From: Parabacteroides goldsteinii
GTDB lineage: Bacteria > Bacteroidota > Bacteroidia > Bacteroidales > Tannerellaceae
Reading direction: 5' to 3'
Assembly: GCF_015550595.1 (NCBI RefSeq)
Contig: NZ_JADNBB010000017.1
Coordinates: 1 to 64,000, forward strand
DNA: 64,000 nt
Within the stretch, counting starts at the first letter, position 1, and every line of letters begins with the position of its first letter. The notes beneath the pieces are model-generated. The model had not been told where the DNA came from. It searched no databases and was given only the letters and a program-made list of their open reading frames with translations. Below, piece by piece: positions 26,321 to 33,900 of the stretch. A program made the translations under genes and the position numbers.

Positions 26321-27052
26321 TTAATTAATACCTTCTTTTTCAATAGTATAGTTTATGTACCGTTTCTTCATCCATCGGAAAGCAAAGCAATCCATAAAAG
26401 GACTAACCAACCTGTTCCATAAATGAAATTTTGATTGACCTGCGGTACGTTCAAAATGCCTAACAGGAACCTGCTTTACCCTGCCATGTTGTAACTGAAG
26501 GAGAGCAGGTAGGAAACGGTGCATCCCCGTAAACATCGGAATGCGTTTAGCGTATTCGGTATGAATAATTTTTAGTGGACACCCCGTATCTTCTATGCCG
26601 TCATTAGTCATCATGCGGCGAAAACTATTGGCTATTTTCGACGATAGTTTTTTTCCTAAACTATCTTTGCGTCCTGTACGGATACCCATTACCATTTCAT
26701 ATTCATTTCTATATGGCAATAAAAGTTCAAAATCTTTAGGCGCTGTTTGTAAATCAGCATCTATATATCCGACAAATGACGACTGGGCTATATCTATCCC
26801 TGCTTTTATAGCTGCGCTTAATCCGCAATTTCGAGCAAAACTTATATAAAAAAGATGACGGTTTCGCTGACACACTTCCTGTATCAATGTTTTGCTTTGG
26901 TCTTTCGATCCATCATCAACGAATAGTATGCAGGTTTTTACTGATGAAGAACATACATATTCAGATAGTTCCTTTTCAAGTTTGTTTATATTTTCTTCTT
27001 CATTATAAACAGGAACTATTATGGTTAAATCATAATCTTTTGTAGAGTTCAT
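26321..27052 (-). CDS. GT2 family glycosyltransferase (ArnC/dolichyl-phosphate-sugar synthase type)
   Basis: A 243-aa enzyme with TIIVPVYNEEENI at the N-terminus, LFVDDGSKDQS and a DADLQTAP (DxD) motif near residue 100, typical of polyprenyl-phosphate glycosyltransferases. It lacks the C-terminal TM pair of full-length ArnC, so it is a short form with a membrane-apposed basic tail. It should load the sugar, probably galacturonate, onto undecaprenyl phosphate for the GT39 enzyme. Confidence 0.85.
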   Translation of the reverse strand: MNSTKDYDLTIIVPVYNEEENINKLEKELSEYVCSSSVKTCILFVDDGSKDQSKTLIQEVCQRNRHLFYISFARNCGLSAAIKAGIDIAQSSFVGYIDADLQTAPKDFELLLPYRNEYEMVMGIRTGRKDSLGKKLSSKIANSFRRMMTNDGIEDTGCPLKIIHTEYAKRIPMFTGMHRFLPALLQLQHGRVKQVPVRHFERTAGQSKFHLWNRLVSPFMDCFAFRWMKKRYINYTIEKEGIN

Positions 27053-27064
27053 ATCATTTATATT

Positions 27065-27859
27065 TTAAAATTGCATTGAAAGCGATAAACCACCCTGCTG
27101 ACCTGTGTAATAGGGGTAAAAAGCAAGATTTCGTTTGTTCTTTTTCTCCTGACCACCTTTAAATATTTTCTTTTCAACAGTAGGATAGAGCCAATAGGCA
27201 AGTTTTGTACTTAATATGCCAAGCCCGGCACCGAATGCGACGTCGCCTACCCAGTGCTTATTATTGTATATGCGGAATGCTCCGGTTCCCGCAGCGATAG
27301 TATATCCCGCTATTCCATACCAGATTGAAACATCTTTATATTCTTGCCAAAGAAATTCAGCACCCATAAAAGCGATTGCCGTATGCCCTGACGGAAAAGA
27401 ATTTTTTGCGGATTTATCTGGTCTTTCAACTCGTGCCGTATATTTTAAACCATTCACTGAAGCCGCCGTGAACAGGCTTGCCATTCCTAAAATAATCGTC
27501 CTGTCTTTGAAATTGTGTTTGCCTTTTATCCCGACTAAGTTTAAAGCATATACACTCGCCGCAGGTACATATTGCGTTATATCATCAATCTGAAACTTTT
27601 CAGGTTTGTGTGTTATTACTTCATGCCCTATGGCATAGTTTAATAGGCGATTTTTGGGCGCTAATGTTGCTTCTATTGTTCCGTACAACATCAGGGATGC
27701 AGGTATTATTAATTGTTTATATGAGAATTTATAGTCATTTACCTGAATACTATCGCTTTCAGAAAGCGTGTTATTATTTGTTTGGGTATAAGCATTTGGG
27801 AGTGAAACCGAAAGTAATAACACAATGGTACACAATGCTTTTGTCAATTTTAAAAACAT
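27065..27859 (-). CDS. PAP2-family lipid phosphatase (LpxE/LpxF-like)
   Basis: A 264-aa membrane phosphatase with an N-terminal signal/anchor. The C1 motif KYTARVERPDKSAKNSFPSGHTA carries the KxxxxxxRP and PSGH signatures, and the C3 motif is RIYNNKHWVGDVAFG (SRxxxxxHxxxD type). It could dephosphorylate lipid A, freeing a site for sugar addition, or recycle undecaprenyl pyrophosphate. It leads the five-gene cassette (13 bp before the GT2). Confidence 0.82.
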   Translation of the reverse strand: MFLKLTKALCTIVLLLSVSLPNAYTQTNNNTLSESDSIQVNDYKFSYKQLIIPASLMLYGTIEATLAPKNRLLNYAIGHEVITHKPEKFQIDDITQYVPAASVYALNLVGIKGKHNFKDRTIILGMASLFTAASVNGLKYTARVERPDKSAKNSFPSGHTAIAFMGAEFLWQEYKDVSIWYGIAGYTIAAGTGAFRIYNNKHWVGDVAFGAGLGILSTKLAYWLYPTVEKKIFKGGQEKKNKRNLAFYPYYTGQQGGLSLSMQF

Positions 27860-27975
27860 CTTATTTATATTATTTTTTTGGGATTGTTCGGAAAATTAGA
27901 TATAGCGGTGGCTTAGTATCTACCGGAAGATAGATTACAAGCACAAAGGATAAAGACTATAATTTAGTCTTTCTG

Positions 27976-28407
27976 TTATGAAAAGGTGAAAGGAGGTGCC
28001 CGCAAACCATGAAATTGATTTGCTGCTGCGGATTTATAGCTTAGTATATACTCACCGTAATCAGATTCGATAAATGAACTATCTAAACTATAATTAAATA
28101 AATTTCCAACAAGGAAAAAGATAGGAAATAAAACAGTATCATTTTGATTATCTGATACTTTTAGTTTTGTTTCATCAACAGATGTAGGAATGATGAATTT
28201 TGATTTAGCAATACAGGTTTCATCGTGATTTTGCTCACTATCCGTATCGCTGTGATGTGTATGTTCATCGTTTATTGCATTATCCAACTCACACAACTCG
28301 ATAACAATGCAGGCTTTCCCACCATGATGATGATGTGGAATAACTGCAAAAACCAAAAATAGTATGGTTGAGAGTACAATAGCGGATATGGAACATTTAT
28401 TTTTCAA
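27976..28407 (-). CDS. Small PHHHH membrane/periplasmic protein (DUF6769-like), copy 2
   Basis: A 143-aa protein. TM helix ISAIVLSTILFLVFAVI is followed by PHHHHGGKACIVIELCELDNA, an Asp/His linker and the conserved end SYKSAAANQFHGLRAPP. It is clearly paralogous to 21325-21762: same motif order and similar length. Each copy is near a His-rich lipoprotein gene sharing the NHENCDI head, so the pair behaves as a repeated metal module. The function is not established. Confidence 0.65.
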   Translation of the reverse strand: MKNKCSISAIVLSTILFLVFAVIPHHHHGGKACIVIELCELDNAINDEHTHHSDTDSEQNHDETCIAKSKFIIPTSVDETKLKVSDNQNDTVLFPIFFLVGNLFNYSLDSSFIESDYGEYILSYKSAAANQFHGLRAPPFTFS

Positions 28408-28464
28408 ACTTAATATCTTAACTGTGGTTAGATAATTTTATTATAGGCAATGTGTTTTAAAAAA

Positions 28465-28504
28465 GGGATTCAATAAAGAAATTGTTTCCCCTTTATTGAA
28501 TCCC
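28465..28504 (-). terminator. Strong hairpin terminator after the short His-rich lipoprotein gene
   Basis: Perfect 14-bp inverted repeat GGGATTCAATAAAG/CTTTATTGAATCCC (28465-28478 and 28491-28504), followed on the minus strand by TTTTTT. It lies 17 bp after the lipoprotein stop. Confidence 0.88.
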
Positions 28505-28521
28505 ATCGTACATAAAGGTTA

Positions 28522-28872
28522 TTAATGGTGTTTACCATCATGCGAACCGTGTGAATGACCATCTTTGTCATGTGTTCCATGATCGGTTCCATTGTGATGG
28601 GTGCCGTCATGGTTTTTCCCTGAATGGTCGGAATATGCGCAGGCTTCGTGAGTGCCATCGTTATAAATATCACAATTTTCATGATTTCCCGCTGAACATT
28701 GCTCTGCTACACTTGCTTGGTAAGCTGCAACATCATCAAATCCTAAAGCCGCAGCTCTGGCTTCAATATCTTGTTTTGCTGATGTCCCAAAATCTTCATG
28801 GTCGTCATTACTGCAAGCAACGAATGTTACTGCAAATAAAACTACTGCCAACGAATAAAATAACTTTTTCAT
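28522..28872 (-). CDS. Short His-rich lipoprotein
   Basis: About 116 aa from the start MKKLFYSLAVVLFAVTF (28872), with lipobox FVAC before SNDDHED. The head EQCSAGNHENCDIYNDGTHEAC is shared with the lipoprotein at 22333-22944. The tail is a run of GTHxxxGHSHGSHDGKHH-type His motifs with no 18-residue repeats. The upstream in-frame ATG at 28968 is rejected, since it would bury the signal peptide. It lies downstream of the TonB-receptor gene and is a candidate periplasmic metal buffer. Confidence 0.75.
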   Translation of the reverse strand: MKKLFYSLAVVLFAVTFVACSNDDHEDFGTSAKQDIEARAAALGFDDVAAYQASVAEQCSAGNHENCDIYNDGTHEACAYSDHSGKNHDGTHHNGTDHGTHDKDGHSHGSHDGKHH

Positions 28873-28964
28873 TTGATCTACTAATTTACGAATTTGTACT
28901 TTGTTTTTTTCTGAAGCGCTTTCGTAATAGTAACCGCATAAAGCAGGGTTTACCCTACCATAAA

Positions 28965-31394
28965 TCAAAAAATAATTTCAAGAAATACCGTTGGAGTAAA
29001 TGGAGTTGCTTTTGTGAAGATATTTGTTGCAGTATTTTGACCGGAAATCTGATAGTTGTATTTTATATTCTTAGTACCAAACACATTCAATAGCGATACG
29101 CCTGCTTGCAGCCTTACTTTCTTTATTTGTGCCCTGTATGTAGCACCTATATCAAAGCGGCTGTATGGCTCATCGGAATAATCCGTATGTTCGTGTTCGG
29201 AGCCATGCTGTCCTTCCTCATTGCCTTGTCCATGTCCGTGCCCTCCAGTGGAAATATAAGAAAAGCCTGTACCATAAACATAACTCAACGAAAAATAGAA
29301 AGGATCGAATGCCCCGATACCTCCGACTTTTATTTCATGCGAAAGTTCGTTTTGCGGTTTACTAAGGCGGTTGATGGAATACGAGCCATATAAAGTATGA
29401 TTTCTGATTAGCTTTTTGGCAAACAAGTCTGCTCCTAAAATCGTATTATCTATTTTATAGACTGTATTATCCAAAAAATACTGACTGTTTTTTGTAGTCT
29501 TATAATATCCTTCCATACTGACCAAGAAGCCGTTTTTACTGTATGCAATACCTGCGGTAGTGTGCATTGCCTTTGTAAAGGTACTGTCTGCCATAGTCCA
29601 TACGGTTTGAAATCCCGATTCATCATATTGGTATGCGGTACGGGTAAGAAACTGATTGTATAGTCCCCACGAAGCAGTTGCAGTTAGTTCTTCCGATATT
29701 TTATATGTGCCGGATAAACGGGGCTGTACATAGACTTTTTTATTCAATGGCATATCCACCCGTACACCTGCACTTAAAGTCAAATTATCCAATAATATAT
29801 TATCTGTAATATAGACTGTCGGCTTATCCAGTTCTCCGCATAGCTCGTTCAGACTTACCCTGTATTGTTGCCACTCCCCGCCAACTTGTACTTTGTTACG
29901 GCTTCCGATATTAAAGTCATGGTTAAGTCTTACCGAAAACTCCTGTACCTCATTATCCAGATGACTAACATCGTCTGTTGTCGGCTTTTTATCTCCCAGT
30001 ATTGTGAGATTATCCAACAAAGAGGTAAGCCGTGAGAATGTAGCCACAACTTTTGTAGTTGAGCCGTTTTCCCATACCCGTTTATAAGAAGCCGCCCCAC
30101 CATATTGCCTGTTCTTTTCAGAAGCATTGACATCATACTCGTTTGGTTGATTTACCGAGTATTTAAAGCGGTCATTAGCTCCATACAGGCTGATGTAATA
30201 GGAATCATCCTTAAATGCTTTTCCTGATAGCTTTAAATTGGCATCATTGAAATGGTAATCAGGCTTTATATATATGCTTGAATAAATCGTTTGTGGATTA
30301 TTTTCACTATTGGATAAATCCACATTCTCATTGTTATACAGGTTATAGAAAGTCTGCCTGTAAGCAGCAGAGATATTCAATTTCTTTGTCAAGGGTACCG
30401 AAGCAAAAAGGTTCATTGTATAATTGCTGACAGTTGCTTTTACAGACGGAGCATTAAAATTACCGTCTATACCTGTTATCTCCGTAATGGCACCGATACG
30501 TCCGCCCTGATTGGAGCCGTACCCGCCTTTCAAGATGCGTATGTCTTTTACCATATAGGGATTGACCGAACCTATATGGTCGTTATAGTTCTTTATACCG
30601 AATAGCGTATATCCGTCGTATGTTATCTTGCTTTCACCCATATTACTGCCCCACACAATCAGGTCTTCCGATGGCTCGCCCGATGCTCTTACTCCGGGCA
30701 TCATCCGCATAAGGTTAAATACGGAATTATCATTGCTTCCGGGAATATATTTTGAAATTTGATGATTGATGCGGATTTCGCCGGGACTATTGCCGGATTG
30801 GATAAGCATTGTGGCGGGAGCAGGACTGACGATTACTTCATCCATAGTAAAAACAGCAGATTGTAGCCGGATTTCGTTTAGTCCGGGAGAAAGAATAGTA
30901 TCTTGTGCCTGATAGCCCAAATACTGCACTTGTACACGCTGATTTCCTTTTTTCTCGGTTTTGAAAGAAAAATAACCTGCTTCATCAGTTGAAACGGTCT
31001 TTTCGGGAGTAGTGATATAAGCGTAAGGTAAACCTTCTTCGCTATCTGCATCCCTTATTGTCCCTGAAAACGTATAGTACCGCTTAACTTCAACAACAGG
31101 CGGTTGCTCTATCTTTTCAGTATAGGAAGCGATAACATAAACTCCGTTTATATTTTCGTGGCGAAACGGTTTATCTTTCAGCAAAAAATCAAGTGCGCTT
31201 TGAGGATTATTAAATTTTCGATTGACCGTTACCTTATATTGGGAAAGGGCATTATCATCAAAAGAAATTTCTACGGGTAATCCCCGCAGAACATCGTTAA
31301 GGGGCTTGTCATTAACGACCAAATGCAGCTCTTGTGAAAAAGCTGCAATTGTGCCTGTAAGGGTTATTATAAGTATAACTATAAATTTCTTCAA
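28965..31394 (-). CDS. TonB-dependent outer membrane receptor with STN domain and His-rich loop
   Basis: An 809-aa receptor. Signal peptide 1-21; an STN domain (about 24-95) of the type that signals to FecR; a CarboxypepD_reg-like beta domain (about 107-190); a plug (NQGGRIGAITEITG) and beta-barrel ending in aromatic F. A late loop (about 735-760) is rich in Gly and His (GGHGHGQ...HGSEHEH). It sits directly after fecR and the ECF sigma gene, the layout of transducing siderophore/metal receptors. It probably imports a metal complex and reports occupancy. It is not paired with a SusD gene. Confidence 0.87.
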   Translation of the reverse strand: MKKFIVILIITLTGTIAAFSQELHLVVNDKPLNDVLRGLPVEISFDDNALSQYKVTVNRKFNNPQSALDFLLKDKPFRHENINGVYVIASYTEKIEQPPVVEVKRYYTFSGTIRDADSEEGLPYAYITTPEKTVSTDEAGYFSFKTEKKGNQRVQVQYLGYQAQDTILSPGLNEIRLQSAVFTMDEVIVSPAPATMLIQSGNSPGEIRINHQISKYIPGSNDNSVFNLMRMMPGVRASGEPSEDLIVWGSNMGESKITYDGYTLFGIKNYNDHIGSVNPYMVKDIRILKGGYGSNQGGRIGAITEITGIDGNFNAPSVKATVSNYTMNLFASVPLTKKLNISAAYRQTFYNLYNNENVDLSNSENNPQTIYSSIYIKPDYHFNDANLKLSGKAFKDDSYYISLYGANDRFKYSVNQPNEYDVNASEKNRQYGGAASYKRVWENGSTTKVVATFSRLTSLLDNLTILGDKKPTTDDVSHLDNEVQEFSVRLNHDFNIGSRNKVQVGGEWQQYRVSLNELCGELDKPTVYITDNILLDNLTLSAGVRVDMPLNKKVYVQPRLSGTYKISEELTATASWGLYNQFLTRTAYQYDESGFQTVWTMADSTFTKAMHTTAGIAYSKNGFLVSMEGYYKTTKNSQYFLDNTVYKIDNTILGADLFAKKLIRNHTLYGSYSINRLSKPQNELSHEIKVGGIGAFDPFYFSLSYVYGTGFSYISTGGHGHGQGNEEGQHGSEHEHTDYSDEPYSRFDIGATYRAQIKKVRLQAGVSLLNVFGTKNIKYNYQISGQNTATNIFTKATPFTPTVFLEIIF

Positions 31395-32180
31395 TTACTT
31401 TATCTTAAATTCTATTCCGAACGGTTTACCTACTATTTTAAGCACATCATTCGGATCTTTAGCTTTCGTAAAATTACCTGAATATGAATAATTCAGATTT
31501 GAATTAGGCAATACTTCAATATCATACTGTCTTTCAATCTCCTGAATTACATCTTGCAAAGGTACGCTAACAAAAACAAATTTACCATGTTTCCAATTAA
31601 TAGATTCTTTCGCATCTTCGACATCATTAGTGGTAAGTTTGCCATTACTTAATAATGCCTGCATATTCGGGGTAAGTATTACTGATTCCGATTTATCCGA
31701 AACATTCACCTTTCCGGTAAGACAGGTTACCTTAAAATTTTCGGCACGGGAAAACACATTAAAACTTGTTCCCAGTACACTTACAGTGTATTGCCCGGAA
31801 CGTACATCAAATGTGCTTCCTTTTTCAACTTCAAAATATGCTTCGCCTTTCAGTTCTACATCACGGGAAATAAACCACCAGAGAGGTTTATAGCCGATTT
31901 TACTTTCGGCATTCAAATCTACTTTAGAGCCGTCGGGTAAAACCACCGCCAGATGTGTACCTCTTTCAGCAACTTCATTTTTTGTATAGAAAAATGCTAT
32001 GGAGGGTAGAATTATAGCTATTGCAGCAATAGATGCAGCCGCATAAAACCACAATGATCTTTTTCGGGGAGCCATTTCAATAACTTTGGGAGTTTCTTCC
32101 AATCCTTCAAAGACACTATCCCAAATATCTTCTTTGCTTTTACTCCATTTAGGGGTTATTTTAATATCATCCGTTTTCAT
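31395..32180 (-). CDS. FecR-family anti-sigma factor
   Basis: A 261-aa protein: cytoplasmic N-terminus (1-50), one TM (LWFYAAASIAAIAIILPSIAFFY), then the FecR domain (GTHLAVVLPDGSKVDLNAESKIGY) and a C-terminal STN-like domain (DVLKIVGKPFGIEFKIK). It would hold the ECF sigma factor until the TonB receptor's STN domain signals. The stop adjoins the receptor start (31394/31395). Confidence 0.9.
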   Translation of the reverse strand: MKTDDIKITPKWSKSKEDIWDSVFEGLEETPKVIEMAPRKRSLWFYAAASIAAIAIILPSIAFFYTKNEVAERGTHLAVVLPDGSKVDLNAESKIGYKPLWWFISRDVELKGEAYFEVEKGSTFDVRSGQYTVSVLGTSFNVFSRAENFKVTCLTGKVNVSDKSESVILTPNMQALLSNGKLTTNDVEDAKESINWKHGKFVFVSVPLQDVIQEIERQYDIEVLPNSNLNYSYSGNFTKAKDPNDVLKIVGKPFGIEFKIK

Positions 32181-32191
32181 ATCTTCTTTAA

Positions 32192-32692
32192 TTATAATAG
32201 TTCTGTCCTAAGAAATTGCAAAGCAGCGCTCATCCGTTTTTCGACAGCTTTTACGCTTATATCCAAACATTGGGCTATTTCACTATACTTTAGTTCATCA
32301 TTCCGGCTCATCAGGAAAACAACCCTTTGTAATTCCGGCATCTTTTCTAATGCTTTAGCATAAGTAGATGCCAATTCTTCAAAGTTTAATTCATCTTCGG
32401 GCGACAAGGGACTATCAATCTGAATACTCATACTCACCTCATAATCTAAACGGGTAGAACTTTTTCGATAATTGCTTATAACCATATCGTTTGCTATCTT
32501 ATAAAGCAATGGTTTTAAATTAAGGTTATCCAGTTGTTCCCGTTTCTCCCAAATCTTCATAAAGACATCCTGTGCCATATCCGATGCTGCATCCCTATCG
32601 CCACAGCGATAGAAGATAAAACTTCGAATCGTATCAAAATACTTATCGAATAATTGTTTGAACTCTGCTTTGCTTATCATCCAGTTGGACAT
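32192..32692 (-). CDS. ECF-type RNA polymerase sigma factor
   Basis: About 166 aa. Region 2 is DTIRSFIFYRCGDRDAASDMAQDVFMKIW; region 4 is YSEIAQCLDISVKAVEKRMSAALQFLR. The start at 32692 (MSNWMISK) is preferred to 32710. It lies 12 bp upstream of fecR, so sigma, anti-sigma and receptor form one autoregulated unit. Likely targets are its own operon and perhaps adjoining metal genes. Confidence 0.9.
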   Translation of the reverse strand: MSNWMISKAEFKQLFDKYFDTIRSFIFYRCGDRDAASDMAQDVFMKIWEKREQLDNLNLKPLLYKIANDMVISNYRKSSTRLDYEVSMSIQIDSPLSPEDELNFEELASTYAKALEKMPELQRVVFLMSRNDELKYSEIAQCLDISVKAVEKRMSAALQFLRTELL

Positions 32693-32735
32693 TTTACTAT
32701 TATACCGCATGAAGATATAAATACCCTACATGAAA

Positions 32736-33266
32736 TTATAAAGATTTTTGGTAATCAACTTTCAACACACCCGAATCATATACTTTTGTCTTTATTATTT
32801 CCCACTTAGATTCCTTGTTTTGTTCAGGAAATAAAGATATGCCTTTGCCCAAAATTATGGGGAAGTAGCAAATTTGCATTTCGTCAATCAAATCTGCGGC
32901 GAGCAACATTGAAATTAATTCTCCGCCTCCAACTAACCAAATATCTTTACCTTCCTGATTGCGAAGTTCAGAAATCGTTTCAATAATATTCTCCGTGATA
33001 AAACGTACATTCTCCTTTGTATCCCATTCATGGTGGGATACAACATAAGCCATCTGTTCCGAATATGGCCAAATTACATCCATGTTCATAATTTCACGGT
33101 AAGTACGACCGCCCATAATAACCGTATCAACCGAAGCTGATAGATTTTTGCAACCGTAATCTGTCTTTTCACGATTTGGGCATCCGGTAAGCCATTCCAA
33201 TCCGCCGCCTGGCTCTGCAATCCGTTGGTCAAGTGATGCAGCGATGTAAAGGATAATTTTTTTCAT
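32736..33266 (-). CDS. RibD/DHFR-like reductase family protein
   Basis: A 176-aa protein of the dihydrofolate-reductase-like (RibD C-terminal) superfamily, of the YyaP/YwjB type. It starts MKKIILYIAASLDQRIA and includes MGGRTYREI and KDIWLVGGGELISMLL (NADPH-binding GG). The substrate is unknown. Its start overlaps the stop of a 48-aa frame upstream in an ATGA arrangement, suggesting translational coupling. It lies between the sigma operon and the element end. Confidence 0.8.
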   Translation of the reverse strand: MKKIILYIAASLDQRIAEPGGGLEWLTGCPNREKTDYGCKNLSASVDTVIMGGRTYREIMNMDVIWPYSEQMAYVVSHHEWDTKENVRFITENIIETISELRNQEGKDIWLVGGGELISMLLAADLIDEMQICYFPIILGKGISLFPEQNKESKWEIIKTKVYDSGVLKVDYQKSL

Positions 33267-33409
33267 GCTACTGAATTTAATTGTTTATACCATTGCTCGC
33301 TGTATCTCAAAAAAGAAGCGTGGAACTCACACTGCTCCGATACGAGGTACTGGTATACCTTTGAAAGAAACAGGCAAGCCCACGCCATACTCTCGTATAG
33401 CATGAACAT
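33263..33409 (-). CDS. Small ORF coupled to the reductase gene
   Basis: A 48-aa frame (MFMLYESMAWACLFLSKVYQ at its start), whose stop overlaps the reductase ATG by 4 bp (ATGA). The same frame stays open upstream to about 33490 without an ATG, so a longer non-ATG start or an eroded gene is possible. No family was recognised. Confidence 0.35.
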   Translation of the reverse strand: MFMLYESMAWACLFLSKVYQYLVSEQCEFHASFLRYSEQWYKQLNSVA

Positions 33410-33575
33410 TGCGCTATCTGTCCCTTTCAGTTGAAAATTACCAGTTTTCGTATCGAGACGTTCAGCGAACGTTATGTTATATATAAACGGAATTAATCCG
33501 CTAAAATTCTATTTATCTGGTGCAAAGATACCAAATTAGTTTAAGGTATTAAAGTCTTTCCAGTTGAGATTGTTG

Positions 33576-33621
33576 GTGCAAGGTGCAAGTATCTATATAT
33601 AGATAAACTTGCACCTTGCAC
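33576..33621. repeat. Long perfect palindrome near the element end
   Basis: GTGCAAGGTGCAAGT (33576-33590) is exactly complementary to ACTTGCACCTTGCAC (33607-33621). The intervening ATCTATATATAGAT is itself a palindrome, so nearly the whole 46 nt can form one hairpin. It is neither next to a gene stop nor followed by a T-run, so it is not a typical terminator. It may be a recombinase or transfer-protein site. Confidence 0.85.
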
Positions 33622-33649
33622 TACGTCTAAAAGATTATTTTTCAAAACC

Positions 33650-33680
33650 TTTGGTGATTTCAAAAATTGTAGTAACTTTG
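33650..33680 (+). promoter_or_regulatory. Consensus Bacteroides promoter reading toward the tRNA fragment
   Basis: TTTG at 33650-33653, a 19-nt spacer and TAACTTTG at 33673-33680 match the Bacteroidetes consensus (TTTG-N19-TAnnTTTG). Transcription would start near 33687. No protein gene follows before the tRNA fragment at 33816. Confidence 0.75.
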
Positions 33681-33686
33681 AACCCA

Positions 33687-33770
33687 AGTTTTATGCAGAC
33701 AAATTGGCGTCAATAGCAGCCAGAACTGCCAAGAAAATAAGGCAGAAAAGGATATTGCTCCAATTCGTAC
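33687..33770 (+). ncRNA. Candidate structured small RNA
   Basis: Downstream of the promoter, three nested stems can form: AATTGG/CCAATT (33702-33707 with 33760-33765), CAATA/TATTG (33711-33715 with 33753-33757) and CTGCC/GGCAG (33726-33730 with 33741-33745). A 9-nt apical loop results. A short frame also reads through this region to a TGA near 33800, so a leader or a remnant coding end is not excluded. The 3' end is unknown; transcription could continue to the terminator at 33871. Confidence 0.4.
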
Positions 33771-33815
33771 CACATAAACAAAAAAAGATTTTTAATCACT
33801 GAATATATGCGTTTT

Positions 33816-33847
33816 GCGGTCGCGGGTTCGAGTCCCGTCCGGACCGC
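33816..33847 (+). other. 3' fragment of a tRNA gene (probably tRNA-Asp), integrative element attachment site
   Basis: The T-arm (GCGGG-TTCGAGT-CCCGT, 33822-33838), the 3' acceptor strand CCGGACC (33839-33845) and discriminator G (33846) are present. The D-arm, anticodon arm and 5' acceptor strand GGTCCGG are absent upstream. G as discriminator and this acceptor sequence fit tRNA-Asp. A tRNA-like terminator follows at once (33871). This is how the distal junction of an element integrated in a tRNA 3' end looks. Confidence 0.7.
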
Positions 33848-33870
33848 TTTCAAAGAAAGCAAAATATAGT

Positions 33871-33900
33871 AAAGCTCTGTAATTTATATTACAGGGCTTT
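33871..33900. terminator. Terminator downstream of the tRNA fragment, shared with the convergent ASCH gene
   Basis: AAAGCTCTGTAAT/ATTACAGGGCTTT with a TTAT loop, then TTTTCTTTTT on the plus strand. The right arm overlaps the last codons of the minus-strand gene ending at 33889. A close copy lies at 34952-34983. Confidence 0.8.

Larger units (their letters stand above)
7664..33847. mobile_element. Right-hand part of an integrative element with metal-resistance and lipid A cargo, ending at a tRNA 3' fragment
   Basis: ICE-type backbone genes (helicase fragment, primase/ATPase, HTH and RteC proteins) are followed by an uninterrupted minus-strand cargo and then a tRNA 3' fragment (33816-33847). 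Right of it are a transcription terminator and chromosome-like genes. Integration into a tRNA 3' end leaves such a fragment at the distal junction, so the intact tRNA and probably the integrase lie beyond the left edge. The boundaries are inferred. Confidence 0.55.

Noticed and set aside
33816-33847. Complete tRNA gene
   Set aside because: No 5' acceptor strand, D-arm or anticodon arm upstream.
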